Below, piece after piece: positions 43,596 through 52,111 of a DNA stretch of 64,000 nucleotides. Numbering within the stretch: the stretch's first letter is position 1; every line of letters starts with the position of its first letter. The notes below the pieces were generated by a model. That model was not told the origin of the DNA. It made no database searches and was given only the letters and a program-made list of their open reading frames with translations. The position numbers and the translations under genes are program-made. The DNA is from Sphingobium yanoikuyae (GTDB lineage Bacteria; Pseudomonadota; Alphaproteobacteria; Sphingomonadales; Sphingomonadaceae), in contig NZ_CP139980.1 of the NCBI RefSeq assembly GCF_034424525.1, positions 172,892-236,891 of the forward strand, in the 5' to 3' direction.

Positions 43596-44204
43596 GACCC
43601 AATATCCCCAAAGCAGCGCGCAATTTCGCACTTGCAGCATCGCGTTAAATGGAGCGAGTTGCGATTTCCGGTCCGTTTCGGGTCGATTTGATGACATTTG
43701 GGCGGCGGACATGTTGCATTGCGTCCTGACGCTTATGATGCGGTCAAGGTGCGGTGTAGGTCCGAATTTCGGCGAGAGATATCAGGCGTGGCTGTGTATT
43801 GGTCCGTCTGCGCTCAGTAAGTAGCCCAAGCTTTTCGGTAAGGGGAAAGTTCGCAGGCGAGCATCGGGCATTGTGCAGCAAATGACGATAGTGGGTTGGG
43901 CTCAGAGACTATTTTCTCCCGAGCCGATAGTTGTTGTGCCCGGTTGCTATGCCGTGAGTCAGTTTTACGGATAGAATCTCTCGTACAAAAAAGTCCGCGT
44001 CGTAATTTGTAACTCAATCATCATCAGATCCTGCAAGGCGGTCGTTCCATGTCAGCGACAAGCCGTTCATGAAAGGAGCAAGAAAAGCGCCTTTGAGCGC
44101 CAGCGACCTCGCGGTCTTTTCCTCGTCGATGTGGATGTACCAAGGCAATCGAGACTCCTTGGTCCCGATACTGCTGCGCCGGGAACTGGTGCTCATCCTG
44201 TTGC
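43596..44204. other. Upstream region and decayed DNA, about 600 bases
   Basis: Promoter region of the receptor, then sequence with poor coding character. A 60-codon frame on the minus strand (44014-44196) was not recognised. A Pho box with the correct 11-base spacing was not found here. Confidence 0.4.
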
Positions 44205-44637
44205 TCTATGCGGGCGCTCGGCGCCGCCGACGCGGCAGAAGGGGCGGTGACGCTCTTCTTCATAGAGGAGGCACTGGGGATTCACGGGTGGACCGGGGCG
44301 CTGCTGCTGGCCCATCTGCTCATCCGCAGTTTCGCATGGGGTGCGGACTATATAGCTGCTGCGGGCGATGGTGTCGGATCTGGTGCGATCGGGCGGCAAT
44401 GGCTTTGCTGCCACGCACTATGCGCCGTTCAATGTCGCGAACAAGCTCGCCGCCGCGCTGGGCGTTTTCGGGGCGCTCACGGCGCTCGCCTTTATCGGCT
44501 TCCTGCCGGGTGCCGCGCATGGGCTAGGCGAAACCACCTTGCGGGCGATCTACGCGCTGCCCTCATGCCTGGCTGGCCTCATCGGCCTGCTGGCACTGCG
44601 CCGGATCGCTCCGACGCAGTGCCGTTCGGTCAGCTGA
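44205..44637 (+). pseudogene. Frameshifted MFS (GPH-like sugar) transporter remnant
   Basis: Two overlapping frames carry consecutive pieces of one membrane transporter: LFFIEEALGIHGWTGALLLA (frame of 44208) and MVSDLVRSGGNGFAATHYAP, then NVANKLAAALG (frame of 44368). The second piece resembles the C-terminal half of glycoside-pentoside-hexuronide carriers. The N-terminal half is missing or unrecognisable. Its 3' end overlaps the convergent phoD 2 gene by 8 bases. Confidence 0.6.
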
Positions 44638-46330
44638 TCTCCCAGCCGCTCAACCCATCTTCGGCGATCCGTGCGCTGGCATGGCGCGCGATGTCGAGCT
44701 TTCCGATCGCCTGGCGCGGCGTTAGGACGCGGACGAAGTCGGCCTCCACCCGGTCGCGTGTCAGCGATACCGTTACGAAACCAACGGCATTGGTGTCGCA
44801 CCAGCGTATATCGCGATTGTCGTGGACAAAGGCGTCGCCGACCGGCCCCGACGGCAGGAGCAGTTCCCCGATCGAAGGACCGGTCAGCGTGGAGGCGGAA
44901 AGCTCGAGACCAATCCGGCGGTCCCCGCGATGGGGTTCGTTGATCCAGGCCATGTGACTGTCGCCCGACAGCACGAGCAGGTTCGCGCCGCTTTTCTCGA
45001 ACTGGTCGTACAGCTTGTCCCGCTCGCCGGCATAGCCGTCCCAGGAATCGACATTGAGAAGCGGCAGGCCATAGCGCGTCAGGGCGTACATCGGCGCCAG
45101 CGCTACCTTGCCATCGGGAAACTTCGTCAGATCGGGATAGACGTAGCTGGACAGGATGGTCGCGCTGCCGAACAGGAACCACGGGCGGCGAGCATCCTTA
45201 TGGGCCTTCAGTTCGTCCGCCAGCCATGCGCATTGTTCCGCGCCGATCATTTCGCGCGCGGGATCGGCAAGTTTCTCGCGGAAGGCTGCGACATCGGGTT
45301 CGCGCGTGACGCCTTGCGGCAGGGCCTTGAGGTCGAGTGTCTTGAGTTCCGCCGGGTCGGATATCACCCGCTCCCCACTGCCGCGCCGGTCGACAACATG
45401 CCAGTCGAGATCCTTGGCCAGCGACAATTGCTGCTGGCGGGCCTTGAGCCGGGTTTCGGGCAGGGCCAGCGTCGCGAGATCGCCGAACGCGAAGCTGCGG
45501 GTGATGCCATAGGGATCGGAAGTGACAGGATCGCGGATCGGCATCCATTCCAGATAGGCATGAACCGCCGCAGCCTTGCGCTCCTCCCAGTCGCCGTTGG
45601 CCGCCGGATCGTGATGCTGGGCACCATGCATCCAGTCGTCGTTCGCGATTTCATGGTCGTCCCACATGCAAATCCACGACGCGCGGGCATGGGCGTCGCG
45701 CAGGGCCGGATCACGACGCCACTGTGCATAGCGTGCGCGATAGTCGGCGAGCGTGACCGTGTCGTGCGTTGGCTCGATCGCCCGAACATCCATGAGTGCG
45801 GGCATCGAGTTGGCGCCATATTCGTAAATATAGTCGCCCACGAAGAGGATGAGGTCCACCGCTTCCCGATCGGCAATGGCCCGGTAGGCGTGAAATTCGC
45901 CGAACATATACATGGCGCAGCAGGCGAGCACGATATCGAGACGATCGATGCGTCCCGTTGGCAGGGTTTTTGCCCGCCCGATCGCCGATACCGTGTCCAT
46001 GGCACGGAAGCGGTAGAAATATTCGCGGCCCGCCTTCAGGCCGGAGGCGATCACCTTGACCGTATGGTCCCGCGCCGCCGATGTGCTGAACGATCCGCGC
46101 GCAGCGATGCGCGTGAACAGTTCATCCTCGGCCATTTCCCATGTGCCGCTGACCGGCCCATGGGCAGGATCGGTCACGCGGGTCCACAGCAGGACGCTGT
46201 CGGCATGCGGATCGCCGCTCGCCACGCCATGCGCGAAGACCATGTTCGTTTTTGCCCCGGCGGGACCGGCGGCGAGCAAAAGCCCGCCCGCCGCCGATCC
46301 CGCAAGAACGCCGCGCCGCGTCAGCGCCAT
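44630..46330 (-). CDS. phoD: PhoD-family alkaline phosphatase 2
   Basis: 566 aa, longer than phoD 1 and only distantly similar. The Tat-type signal is LTRRGVLAGSAAGG. Metal-site motifs are LFVGDYIYEYGAN, CMWDDHEIANDDWMHG and LVLSGDSHMAWIN. An insert between the motifs explains the extra length. Its ATG overlaps the stop of the upstream receptor remnant, the same arrangement as the receptor/GDPD pair. Expected role: release of phosphate from esters in the periplasm or outside the cell. Confidence 0.88.
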   Translation of the reverse strand: MALTRRGVLAGSAAGGLLLAAGPAGAKTNMVFAHGVASGDPHADSVLLWTRVTDPAHGPVSGTWEMAEDELFTRIAARGSFSTSAARDHTVKVIASGLKAGREYFYRFRAMDTVSAIGRAKTLPTGRIDRLDIVLACCAMYMFGEFHAYRAIADREAVDLILFVGDYIYEYGANSMPALMDVRAIEPTHDTVTLADYRARYAQWRRDPALRDAHARASWICMWDDHEIANDDWMHGAQHHDPAANGDWEERKAAAVHAYLEWMPIRDPVTSDPYGITRSFAFGDLATLALPETRLKARQQQLSLAKDLDWHVVDRRGSGERVISDPAELKTLDLKALPQGVTREPDVAAFREKLADPAREMIGAEQCAWLADELKAHKDARRPWFLFGSATILSSYVYPDLTKFPDGKVALAPMYALTRYGLPLLNVDSWDGYAGERDKLYDQFEKSGANLLVLSGDSHMAWINEPHRGDRRIGLELSASTLTGPSIGELLLPSGPVGDAFVHDNRDIRWCDTNAVGFVTVSLTRDRVEADFVRVLTPRQAIGKLDIARHASARIAEDGLSGWEIS

Positions 46331-47486
46331 CAGAAACGCGCCCCGAGCGAAACGCCCCAGGTGCGCGGCGTGCCGCTGAATGCCTGCGTCGCCGATCCGC
46401 CGGTCGTGTAATCGACATCGGCGATGTTGCGCACGAAGCCGGCCACGGTCCAGCGCTGGTCGATCTTGAGATCGATGCGCGCATTGACGAGCGCGAAGTC
46501 CCCGACCGGCGCCGTATTGTCGAGATCGCCATAATAGGCATCGACGTAGCGGGCATCGACCTGAGGCGTCAGCGTCATGCGATCGTTCAGCGCGAACTCG
46601 TAGCGGATCGAGCCGTTCAGCGTCATGTTCGGCGCGAACGGCAAGTCGTTGCCCAGGCGCGCCTTTTCGGCAGCGGTGATCGCCTCGATCGCGGTGACCT
46701 TCGTGTCGAGCAGCGCGACGCCGAAATTGATGGTCATCGGGCGCACCGGGCGGATCGTGAAGCTGGCCTCGCCGCCATAGCTGCGCGCCTTGCCCACATT
46801 GGTGCGTACGCTGGTGGTGGCGCCATCATAGGTGCGGAAGGAACCGGCCTGAATGTTCGAGAAATCATAATAGAAGCCCGCAACTTCGAACTGCACAGGG
46901 CCGCGCGCAGGCATGAACTTCACCCCGCCTTCATAGGCCCATACGCTTTCCGACTTGAATGCATCGGCTTCGGGGGTCGACCAGATCGTGCTGCCGTCGA
47001 AACCGCCGGCACGGAAGCCGCGTCCGACCGAGCCATAGACCCGTGCATCCTCGCTCAGTTCATACGTGACCGTGGCGCGACCCGAAGGGCTCGTCTCACT
47101 GAGCTTGTTGTCGAATTCGGCGGGCAGGGCGAACACCAGCGATCCGATCGACACGCCATAGGGGTTGAGATCATGCGTGTAGCCGCTGAAGCGGTTCTTT
47201 TCGTTGCTGATGCGCACGCCCAGATCGGCACGAAGGCGCGGCGCGACCTTGAAATCGACGTCTGCGAAGGCCGCGAGGCTTTCGCGCCGCTGCAGATAGT
47301 TCGCTTCGAACACGGTACGGAAGGTGTCGGCGCCGTCCAGCGTGCTGAACAGGCTGATCTTGTCCTTGAACCAGGCACCGCCGACCGTCCAGTTGATGTT
47401 GCCCTTGTCGCGATTCTGCAGCCGTGCCTCGATTGTCAACGGCGGAGCAAAAGTCGGCCATTCGGCGGCGTAAAACCAGGCCATCG
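46330..47486 (-). pseudogene. TonB-dependent receptor, barrel only, cut by an IS21 end
   Basis: About 380 codons of a receptor barrel ending GVSLGARF remain; signal peptide and plug are missing. The frame enters the IS21-type end at 47487, which interrupted the gene. The downstream phoD 2 may have lost its natural promoter as a result. Strand motifs SVGRGFRAGGFDGS and SVWAYEGGVKF are typical of the family. Confidence 0.85.
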
Positions 47487-47896
47487 TGTTACATGCCGGG
47501 GGGAGTGGCGTGAGGGCGTAGCCCGAGGGCCACTCCCCCCGGCATTGGTGTAATTTTCAGGGTCTGGTTTTGGCCTTGCGGGCCCGGCTGTGCGCGAGGC
47601 GATAGCTTTCGCCGTTCATCTCGAGGATGCTGACGTGATGGGTCAGGCGATCGAGGAGCGCGCCTGTGAGACGCTCAGATCCGAAGGTTTCGGTCCATTC
47701 GTCGAAGGGCAGGTTGCTGGTGATGAAGGTGGAGCCGCGTTCGTAACGCTGGGAGATCAGCTCGAACAACAGTTCGGCGCCGGTCTTGGAGAGCGGCACA
47801 AAGCCCAGTTCGTCGATGATGAGCAGCTTGTATCCGGCCATCTGCTTCTGGAAGCGCAGAAGACGGCGCTCGTCGCGGGCCTCCATCATTTCGCTG
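47487..47896. mobile_element. IS21-family remnant
   Basis: Starts with TGTTACATGCCGGGG, followed by a hairpin (GGGGGGAGTGGC with its complement near 47525-47545), then the 3' part of istB. The other end and istA are missing; the sequence passes straight into a receptor gene fragment near 47890. Confidence 0.75.
47557..47889 (-). pseudogene. istB: istB helper ATPase, 3' part
   Basis: 110 codons. IIDELGFVPLSKTGAELLFEL is Walker B and what follows in IstB, then TSNLPFDEW and LTGALLDRLTHH. Walker A and about 135 N-terminal residues are lost at the junction. It cannot support transposition. Confidence 0.85.
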
Positions 47897-48529
47897 CAGT
47901 CGGGGGATCAATTCTCATCGCTCGATGTCACCAGCGCCGCGCTGGAGCCGGAGAGGTTCGACAATTACGAGCTTGGCCTCAAATGGGATATCCGCCCGAC
48001 GCTGAACCTGACCGCCGCCATCTACCAGCTTGACCGCACCAACACCCGCGCGGCCGACCCCAATGACCCCGCACGGACGGTGCTCACGGGCGCGCAGCGC
48101 AGCAAAGGGCTCGAACTCGGCCTTAGCGGCGCGATCACACCCCAGTGGCAGATCAGCGCGGGCTATGCGCTGCAGGACGCGACAATTCGCAAAACGACGA
48201 GTGCCGCCCCGGCCGGGCGCGAGGTTCCGCTGGTTCCAAAACAACAGGCTTCGCTCTGGACGCGTTACGACCTCACCCCACGCTTGGGGGCCGGCGCCGG
48301 TGTCTACCACCAGTCGAAAAGCTTCACGTCCATCAGCAACACCGCCATCCTGCCCGCCTTCACCCGCGTCGATGCCGCCGCATTCTTCAAGCTCACCCCC
48401 CAGATCGAGGCGCAAATCAACGTCGAGAATCTGCTTAACAGCGATTATTTCTCGTCCGCCTACAACGACAACAACATCATGCCCGGCGCGCCGACGACGG
48501 TGCGCGCAACGGTTAGAATGAGATTATAA
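47890..48529 (+). pseudogene. C-terminal fragment of a Fiu-like siderophore receptor
   Basis: About 210 codons from QSGDQFSSLDV to the final RMRL. The sequence is a diverged paralogue of the last part of the receptor at 57094-59238, roughly 85 percent identical in the stretches compared by eye. The join with the IS21 remnant falls at CTGCAGTCGG. It has no start, signal or plug and cannot make a functional receptor. Confidence 0.88.
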
Positions 48530-48601
48530 CGGTGTTGGCCAACTTGGTCGGGTGCGGATCAAGCCGCCCTCGCAAAAGTCGGTGAGACGCCGCTGGCCGG
48601 T

Positions 48602-49057
48602 TTAGAAACCAGTCTTCGCCGATGGATCACAGGACTGGCGCATGAACTCCAGGGCATCACCGACGCGGCGCACCGCGTCGTTGTCCCCGACGAATATATC
48701 GAGACCCTCGTAGGGCTGCGCGCCCCCTTTGATCTCCACCGACGCCTGGGGCGCGTTGGCCGAGTAAAGCGGTCGGATCGCAACCACCTGATCTAGTTTC
48801 ACGCTGAGGGCGCTTTTGTCGGCGAGCGTGAGCGTAACGAGGCAACCACCTTTCACTCCTACGCTCGTGATCCTGCTGTTCCGCACGAAACCCGGCCAAG
48901 GCTTTGCGACGGCTGTGCCGCGGGTCAGCATGTCCTGGACGAACTTCGACGCACCCGCGGCGGTTCGTGGTTTGGCGGGCACCACCTGCTGAGCCGCCAC
49001 GGGCGCTGCGCTTCCGAGCGAAAGTGCGTAGATCAATAGGTCAGGACGATGGGGCAT
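48602..49057 (-). CDS. Exported hypothetical protein
   Basis: 151 aa. A signal peptide (about 1-22, ending VAAQQ) is followed by a soluble domain with two cysteines (GGCLVTL and RQSCDPS) that may form a disulfide. No family was recognised. It lies downstream of the receptor fragment on the other strand. Confidence 0.55.
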   Translation of the reverse strand: MPHRPDLLIYALSLGSAAPVAAQQVVPAKPRTAAGASKFVQDMLTRGTAVAKPWPGFVRNSRITSVGVKGGCLVTLTLADKSALSVKLDQVVAIRPLYSANAPQASVEIKGGAQPYEGLDIFVGDNDAVRRVGDALEFMRQSCDPSAKTGF

Positions 49058-49076
49058 CAGTGAACTTTAGCCGACC

Positions 49077-49340
49077 TTAGTCCTGCGTGGCGATAGGCGG
49101 AGGCGGCGCGGGCGCCTGATGCCGGGCGGGAAACAACGGCACGCCACCCCTATGATGGCCGTAGCCGTAATCACCTACGTCGAGCTGGAGAAGGCAATTC
49201 GCATAGCTCTCCGTTCCAGGCTGGAAGCCGTAGCTCGCACACGCCGCCCGATGGCGAGCGGCCATTTCTCGCGGACTGACGCAGCCAGAAAGCACGAGCG
49301 ACGTCGAGATGGCGAGAAGCTTGAAAGCGTCACGCACCAT
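49077..49340 (-). CDS. Small lipoprotein, hypothetical
   Basis: 87 aa starting MVRDAFKLL, with lipobox VLSGC and a tail rich in Gly, His and Pro. The cysteines in RHRAACASYGFQPGTESYANC recall small sphingomonad lipoproteins with this spacing. The later Met is chosen because it starts the signal peptide directly. Function unknown. Confidence 0.55.
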   Translation of the reverse strand: MVRDAFKLLAISTSLVLSGCVSPREMAARHRAACASYGFQPGTESYANCLLQLDVGDYGYGHHRGGVPLFPARHQAPAPPPPIATQD

Positions 49341-49528
49341 TGTCCTGGTCCAAACAAGGGCGGAACCCAAGGGGAAGAGCGCCGCGCTGGACGCAGAATG
49401 AACCAGTCCTCGTCAAAAGCCAAATGCCATTGTGGCCGGGACTCGCGATGGGAAAGCGGTCGACGACAACGCCACATTAACCTTCTTCCTTCACGGTGGA
49501 AGCCGGACCAACCCCGACGCGAGCGTGC

Positions 49529-50203
49529 ATGTCGCTTTTCCTCGATCAAACGTTTGCGAGCACCGGGTTAGCTGCGATCCTATTCGGGGCTGTTGGTCTC
49601 GGCTGCGTGGTGAGCTGGCCGCTCCTACCCTCGCGCCGGGGAGCGCTCATGGTGCAGGGCGCGGGCGCGGGCGCATTCGCGCTTCACTTCGCGCTGATCG
49701 GCGCGCCTACCGCTTCGGCCGCATGCCTTCTTTCCCTGATGCAGCTCACCGTCGCGCTGGTGGTTCGTGACCGGGTTGCCAAGCTCGCGCTCGACGGCGC
49801 GACGTTGCTCGCGCTGCTGTTGCTCACCGTGGCGACCTGGCATGGAATCCTGTCCGGCCTTGCCGCTTGCGGCGGTGCATCTTCTTTCATTGCGCGGACC
49901 CAGCGATCAACGACGCGGATGAAGATCGTCTTTCTCGTGGCCGCGCCCTTCTGGCTGGCCCACAATCTTCTCATTGGCGCACCGTTCGCCTTGGCCGTTG
50001 ATCTTGTATCGGTCGCGGGGAATCTGCTCGGGCTTTTTGCCTTTTGGAAGCGGGAACAGCGTCAAGCGGACGGGCCGCGCAGCCTCAGCTATCCGGCGCG
50101 GCTTTCCCCACGTCACGCTTTCCGCTCTGGTCACCTTTCCCTCGGCAAACTCGCGATCTCAAAGCGCGCGCGCGCGTTACAGGGAGTCCAGATCCTCACA
50201 TGA
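49529..50203 (+). CDS. YgjV-family inner-membrane protein
   Basis: 224 aa with about five predicted helices. The opening SLFLDQTFASTGLAAILFG and the LSLMQLTVALV segment match the YgjV family of uncharacterised membrane proteins. The tail after residue 180 is basic and unlike the family. The stop overlaps the GNAT start (ATGA). Confidence 0.68.
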   Translation: MSLFLDQTFASTGLAAILFGAVGLGCVVSWPLLPSRRGALMVQGAGAGAFALHFALIGAPTASAACLLSLMQLTVALVVRDRVAKLALDGATLLALLLLTVATWHGILSGLAACGGASSFIARTQRSTTRMKIVFLVAAPFWLAHNLLIGAPFALAVDLVSVAGNLLGLFAFWKREQRQADGPRSLSYPARLSPRHAFRSGHLSLGKLAISKRARALQGVQILT

Positions 50204-50799
50204 CACAGGTAATATACGCGCGCCCACTCCCGCCGGCGCGTTCGATAGCTCAAGTAGGCGGAAAGCAGAGCTGGAGCGAGCTACGGCCGGCGAACCTTGA
50301 CGACGCTAAAGCTTTGGTACGCTTGAAGATCGCCCTCGCTCGCGAAGCGGAACATATGATCTTCGATGTCCGGGATCGAGGGGAACTCCTGCGCCGCACA
50401 ACTGCCGAACTAAACGCCGCCGTAGCCGGCGAGCGAGGCATCTTCGTCCTGCAACGCATAGGCGACCTCGTCGGCTACATAGATGTACGGAGCGTGTGCA
50501 TCGAAGGCGCTGCAGAATTTGCCTCTTTTAATCTGGCTATCCGGACACGGTGGCAGGGACGTGGGCTTGGAGCAAGCCTGGTGAAGTCCGCCGAGGAATG
50601 GGTACGTCGCCGTGGCTTGCTCTTCCTGATCTTCCACGTCGCTGTTCGCAACGACCGGGCGTTCGCATTTTATGAACGGCTTGGCTATACCGTGTGCGGA
50701 GATGTTGTGGCAGCCAATAAAGAATCAGGCGTTATTGGCGATTACTACGCGATGGGCCGAATGCTCGATGCTGATGCTGAGGAGGATGCGTTAGCGTGA
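50200..50799 (+). CDS. GNAT-family N-acetyltransferase
   Basis: 199 aa. The acetyl-CoA loop is RTRWQGRGLGASLVKSAEEW, followed by VAVRNDRAFAFYERLGYTV. The first 30 residues are extra. Acceptor unknown; such genes on plasmids sometimes modify antibiotics or toxins, but nothing specific was seen. It is translationally coupled to the YgjV-like gene. Confidence 0.82.
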   Translation: MTQVIYARPLPPARSIAQVGGKQSWSELRPANLDDAKALVRLKIALAREAEHMIFDVRDRGELLRRTTAELNAAVAGERGIFVLQRIGDLVGYIDVRSVCIEGAAEFASFNLAIRTRWQGRGLGASLVKSAEEWVRRRGLLFLIFHVAVRNDRAFAFYERLGYTVCGDVVAANKESGVIGDYYAMGRMLDADAEEDALA

Positions 50800-50830
50800 T
50801 GCATAACTATCATCCCGCCTTTCCAGACTG

Positions 50831-51124
50831 ACTGGCCCCTGTACATTATCGGGACACGGATTCACGGTAGCGGCTCGACAGCGTGGTCGTGGCGTCGGAC
50901 GCTCAATTTACTCGACGGTCGAAAGCTGGGCCGCTGCGAGAGGTGCCACAGAGATTCGGTTGGCCGTGCTGGAAGCGAATGAAGCGGCAGAGCGATTTTG
51001 GCGTTCTCTCGGCTTCATTGAGTATCGGCGCGTTGGGCCAGACACCTTCAAAATGCGTAGCCATCGCCGGATAGAACTGAGCCGTCGCCTTTCTGGCGCG
51101 ACCGTAGAAGGCAGCAACAAGTAA
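50831..51124 (+). pseudogene. GNAT acetyltransferase C-terminal fragment
   Basis: No start codon; the frame gives RQRGRGVGRSIYSTVESWAA, then RLAVLEANEAAERFWRSLGF, the acetyl-CoA loop and the last strand of the fold. It ends 26 bases before the right Tn3-type repeat. The 5' half is missing. Only distantly similar to the adjacent intact GNAT gene. Confidence 0.72.
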
Positions 51125-51150
51125 GATCTCGCGCCGGCTATCTGGGCGAG

Positions 51151-51188
51151 CTTGGCGTAGGATTCCGCCCCCTCCCGCAAACGCCCCC
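51151..51188 (-). repeat. Right 38-bp inverted repeat of the Tn3-family element
   Basis: Inverted copy of 24548-24585 with one mismatch. Next to it outside is a CATG-ladder site of the partition region. Confidence 0.92.
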
Positions 51189-51208
51189 AGTGTCGTGGCG
51201 TTAACTGC

Positions 51209-51228
51209 CATGTTTGCATGTGAACATG
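51209..51228 (+). promoter_or_regulatory. CATG-ladder site 1
   Basis: CATGTTTGCATGTGAACATG: three CATG steps at 8-base intervals. Part of a set of four around the ParA/ribbon-helix-helix operon. Confidence 0.6.
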
Positions 51229-51240
51229 ACGACATTGAGT

Positions 51241-51459
51241 TTAACTTCGGCCCAGGCTCCTTCCGATCAACCAAAGCTGGAAAACATGGGCCGCCACGAA
51301 CGCGCCTCCAATAAAGATCGGGGACGGTAACAGCATCCCCTCCTGCCCTGGCCTCGGCGTTAGGGTCATCGCGGTAACATTGAACAGCCCCAGCACACAG
51401 ATCGCAAGGAAGGGCGTGAAGCTGAGAGCTAGAACGCGAGGTGCGGACCAATTCACCAA
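51241..51459 (-). CDS. Small membrane protein, uncertain
   Basis: 72 aa with two predicted helices (LALSFTPFLAICVLGLF and FIGGAFVAAHVFQLWLI). The start would be TTG or GTG without a clear ribosome-binding site, so the gene may be a remnant. No family recognised. Confidence 0.35.
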   Translation of the reverse strand: MVNWSAPRVLALSFTPFLAICVLGLFNVTAMTLTPRPGQEGMLLPSPIFIGGAFVAAHVFQLWLIGRSLGRS

Positions 51460-51480
51460 ATTGGAAAGCGGCTCTGATCG

Positions 51481-51640
51481 TGATTGTGTTGAAAAAGTCG
51501 GTGCTGAGGTGCGTCCCGCCGATTTTCGGTAACAATGATGCAGACGGCCCGCGCCCTGCGAATCATTGATGCGCCTGCCACTGCGCCTGAATTCGAATAT
51601 TACCCAAGGAAATGCCTCTGAGAGTTTTTCAACACAATCA
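51481..51640. repeat. MITE-like 160-base element
   Basis: Inverted ends TGATTGTGTTGAAAAA (51481-51496) and its complement (51625-51640), flanked by TCG on both sides as a possible 3-base target duplication. No open frame. Probably mobilised by an IS with the same ends. Confidence 0.5.
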
Positions 51641-51775
51641 TCGTGAAAGCCGCCATTGCATCGGCAGTTTCCTTTCCTGCCGGAAACGGGCGTTTGCCCG
51701 GATGGACAATCCGATCATCACCAGTGCGAAGATGGCGGACACGATTAGCACGGCCATGAGTTTTCCCCTAAGCTA

Positions 51776-51795
51776 TATGTTTGCATGTGAACATG
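51776..51795 (+). promoter_or_regulatory. CATG-ladder site 2
   Basis: TATGTTTGCATGTGAACATG, just after the stop of the ribbon-helix-helix gene. Identical to site 1 in 19 of 20 bases. Confidence 0.6.
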
Positions 51796-51796
51796 C

Positions 51797-52111
51797 TCAC
51801 TTGCCTACAGGACTTTCCCCCATCTTTCGGAGCCAGTCGTTGAACGCCTCGGCCATCGCGTCCTGCAAGCTCATGCCGTGCTTGCGGGCGGTCATGTGCA
51901 TGGCGAACGACATTTCCGGGCTGAAATAGCCCGTCATCGCCTTCTTGCCCTGACGGCTCGGCGCAACCGGGCTGCTGCTCGAACTGCTGCCGGTGCCTAC
52001 GCCAGTGCTGCGGGCGCTCGGCGCGGCCGCCCTTCCCTCCGGCTCGGCCGTCGCCGGCGTCGGCGCTGCGTCCCGATCCCGCAATGCAAGCAATGATCCC
52101 TTCCGGCTCAT
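51797..52111 (-). CDS. Ribbon-helix-helix partner of ParA (centromere-binding type)
   Basis: 104 aa. The first 55 residues are Ala/Ser/Pro-rich and disordered, like the flexible N-terminus of ParG-type proteins that stimulates the ParA ATPase. The rest (KKAMTGYFSPEMSFAMHMTA, then GMSLQDAMAEAFNDWL) reads as a ribbon-helix-helix. The start overlaps the parA stop by four bases. Ladder-like repeats of 8 bases around the operon fit a ribbon-helix-helix protein, since such proteins bind short tandem repeats cooperatively. Confidence 0.75.
   Translation of the reverse strand: MSRKGSLLALRDRDAAPTPATAEPEGRAAAPSARSTGVGTGSSSSSSPVAPSRQGKKAMTGYFSPEMSFAMHMTARKHGMSLQDAMAEAFNDWLRKMGESPVGK

Larger units (their letters stand above)
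24548..51188. mobile_element. Tn3-family transposon or composite island with 38-bp inverted ends
   Basis: The 26.6-kb block is bounded by 38-bp inverted repeats that differ at one base. They begin GGGGGCGTTTGCGGG and end in TACGCTAAG/TACGCCAAG, the usual Tn3-family pattern. The stop of a Tn3 transposase lies inside the left repeat. The 5-base flanks (TCGTA left, AGTGT right) do not match, so the block may not have moved as one unit. Inside are a damaged mer operon, IS1182 and IS21 pieces and phosphorus-acquisition genes. Confidence 0.75.

Noticed and set aside
43680..43715. TGACA and GACAT repeats upstream of the GDPD-linked receptor as a Pho box
   Set aside because: Spacing is about 15 bases instead of 11 and flanking bases do not fit.
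44014..44196. 60-codon minus-strand frame with LPWYIHIDEEKTAR
   Set aside because: No start context or family recognised; it overlaps decayed DNA, so it is not listed as a gene.
44822..46411. 529-codon plus-strand frame opposite phoD 2
   Set aside because: Antisense shadow; phoD 2 has signal peptide and metal motifs.
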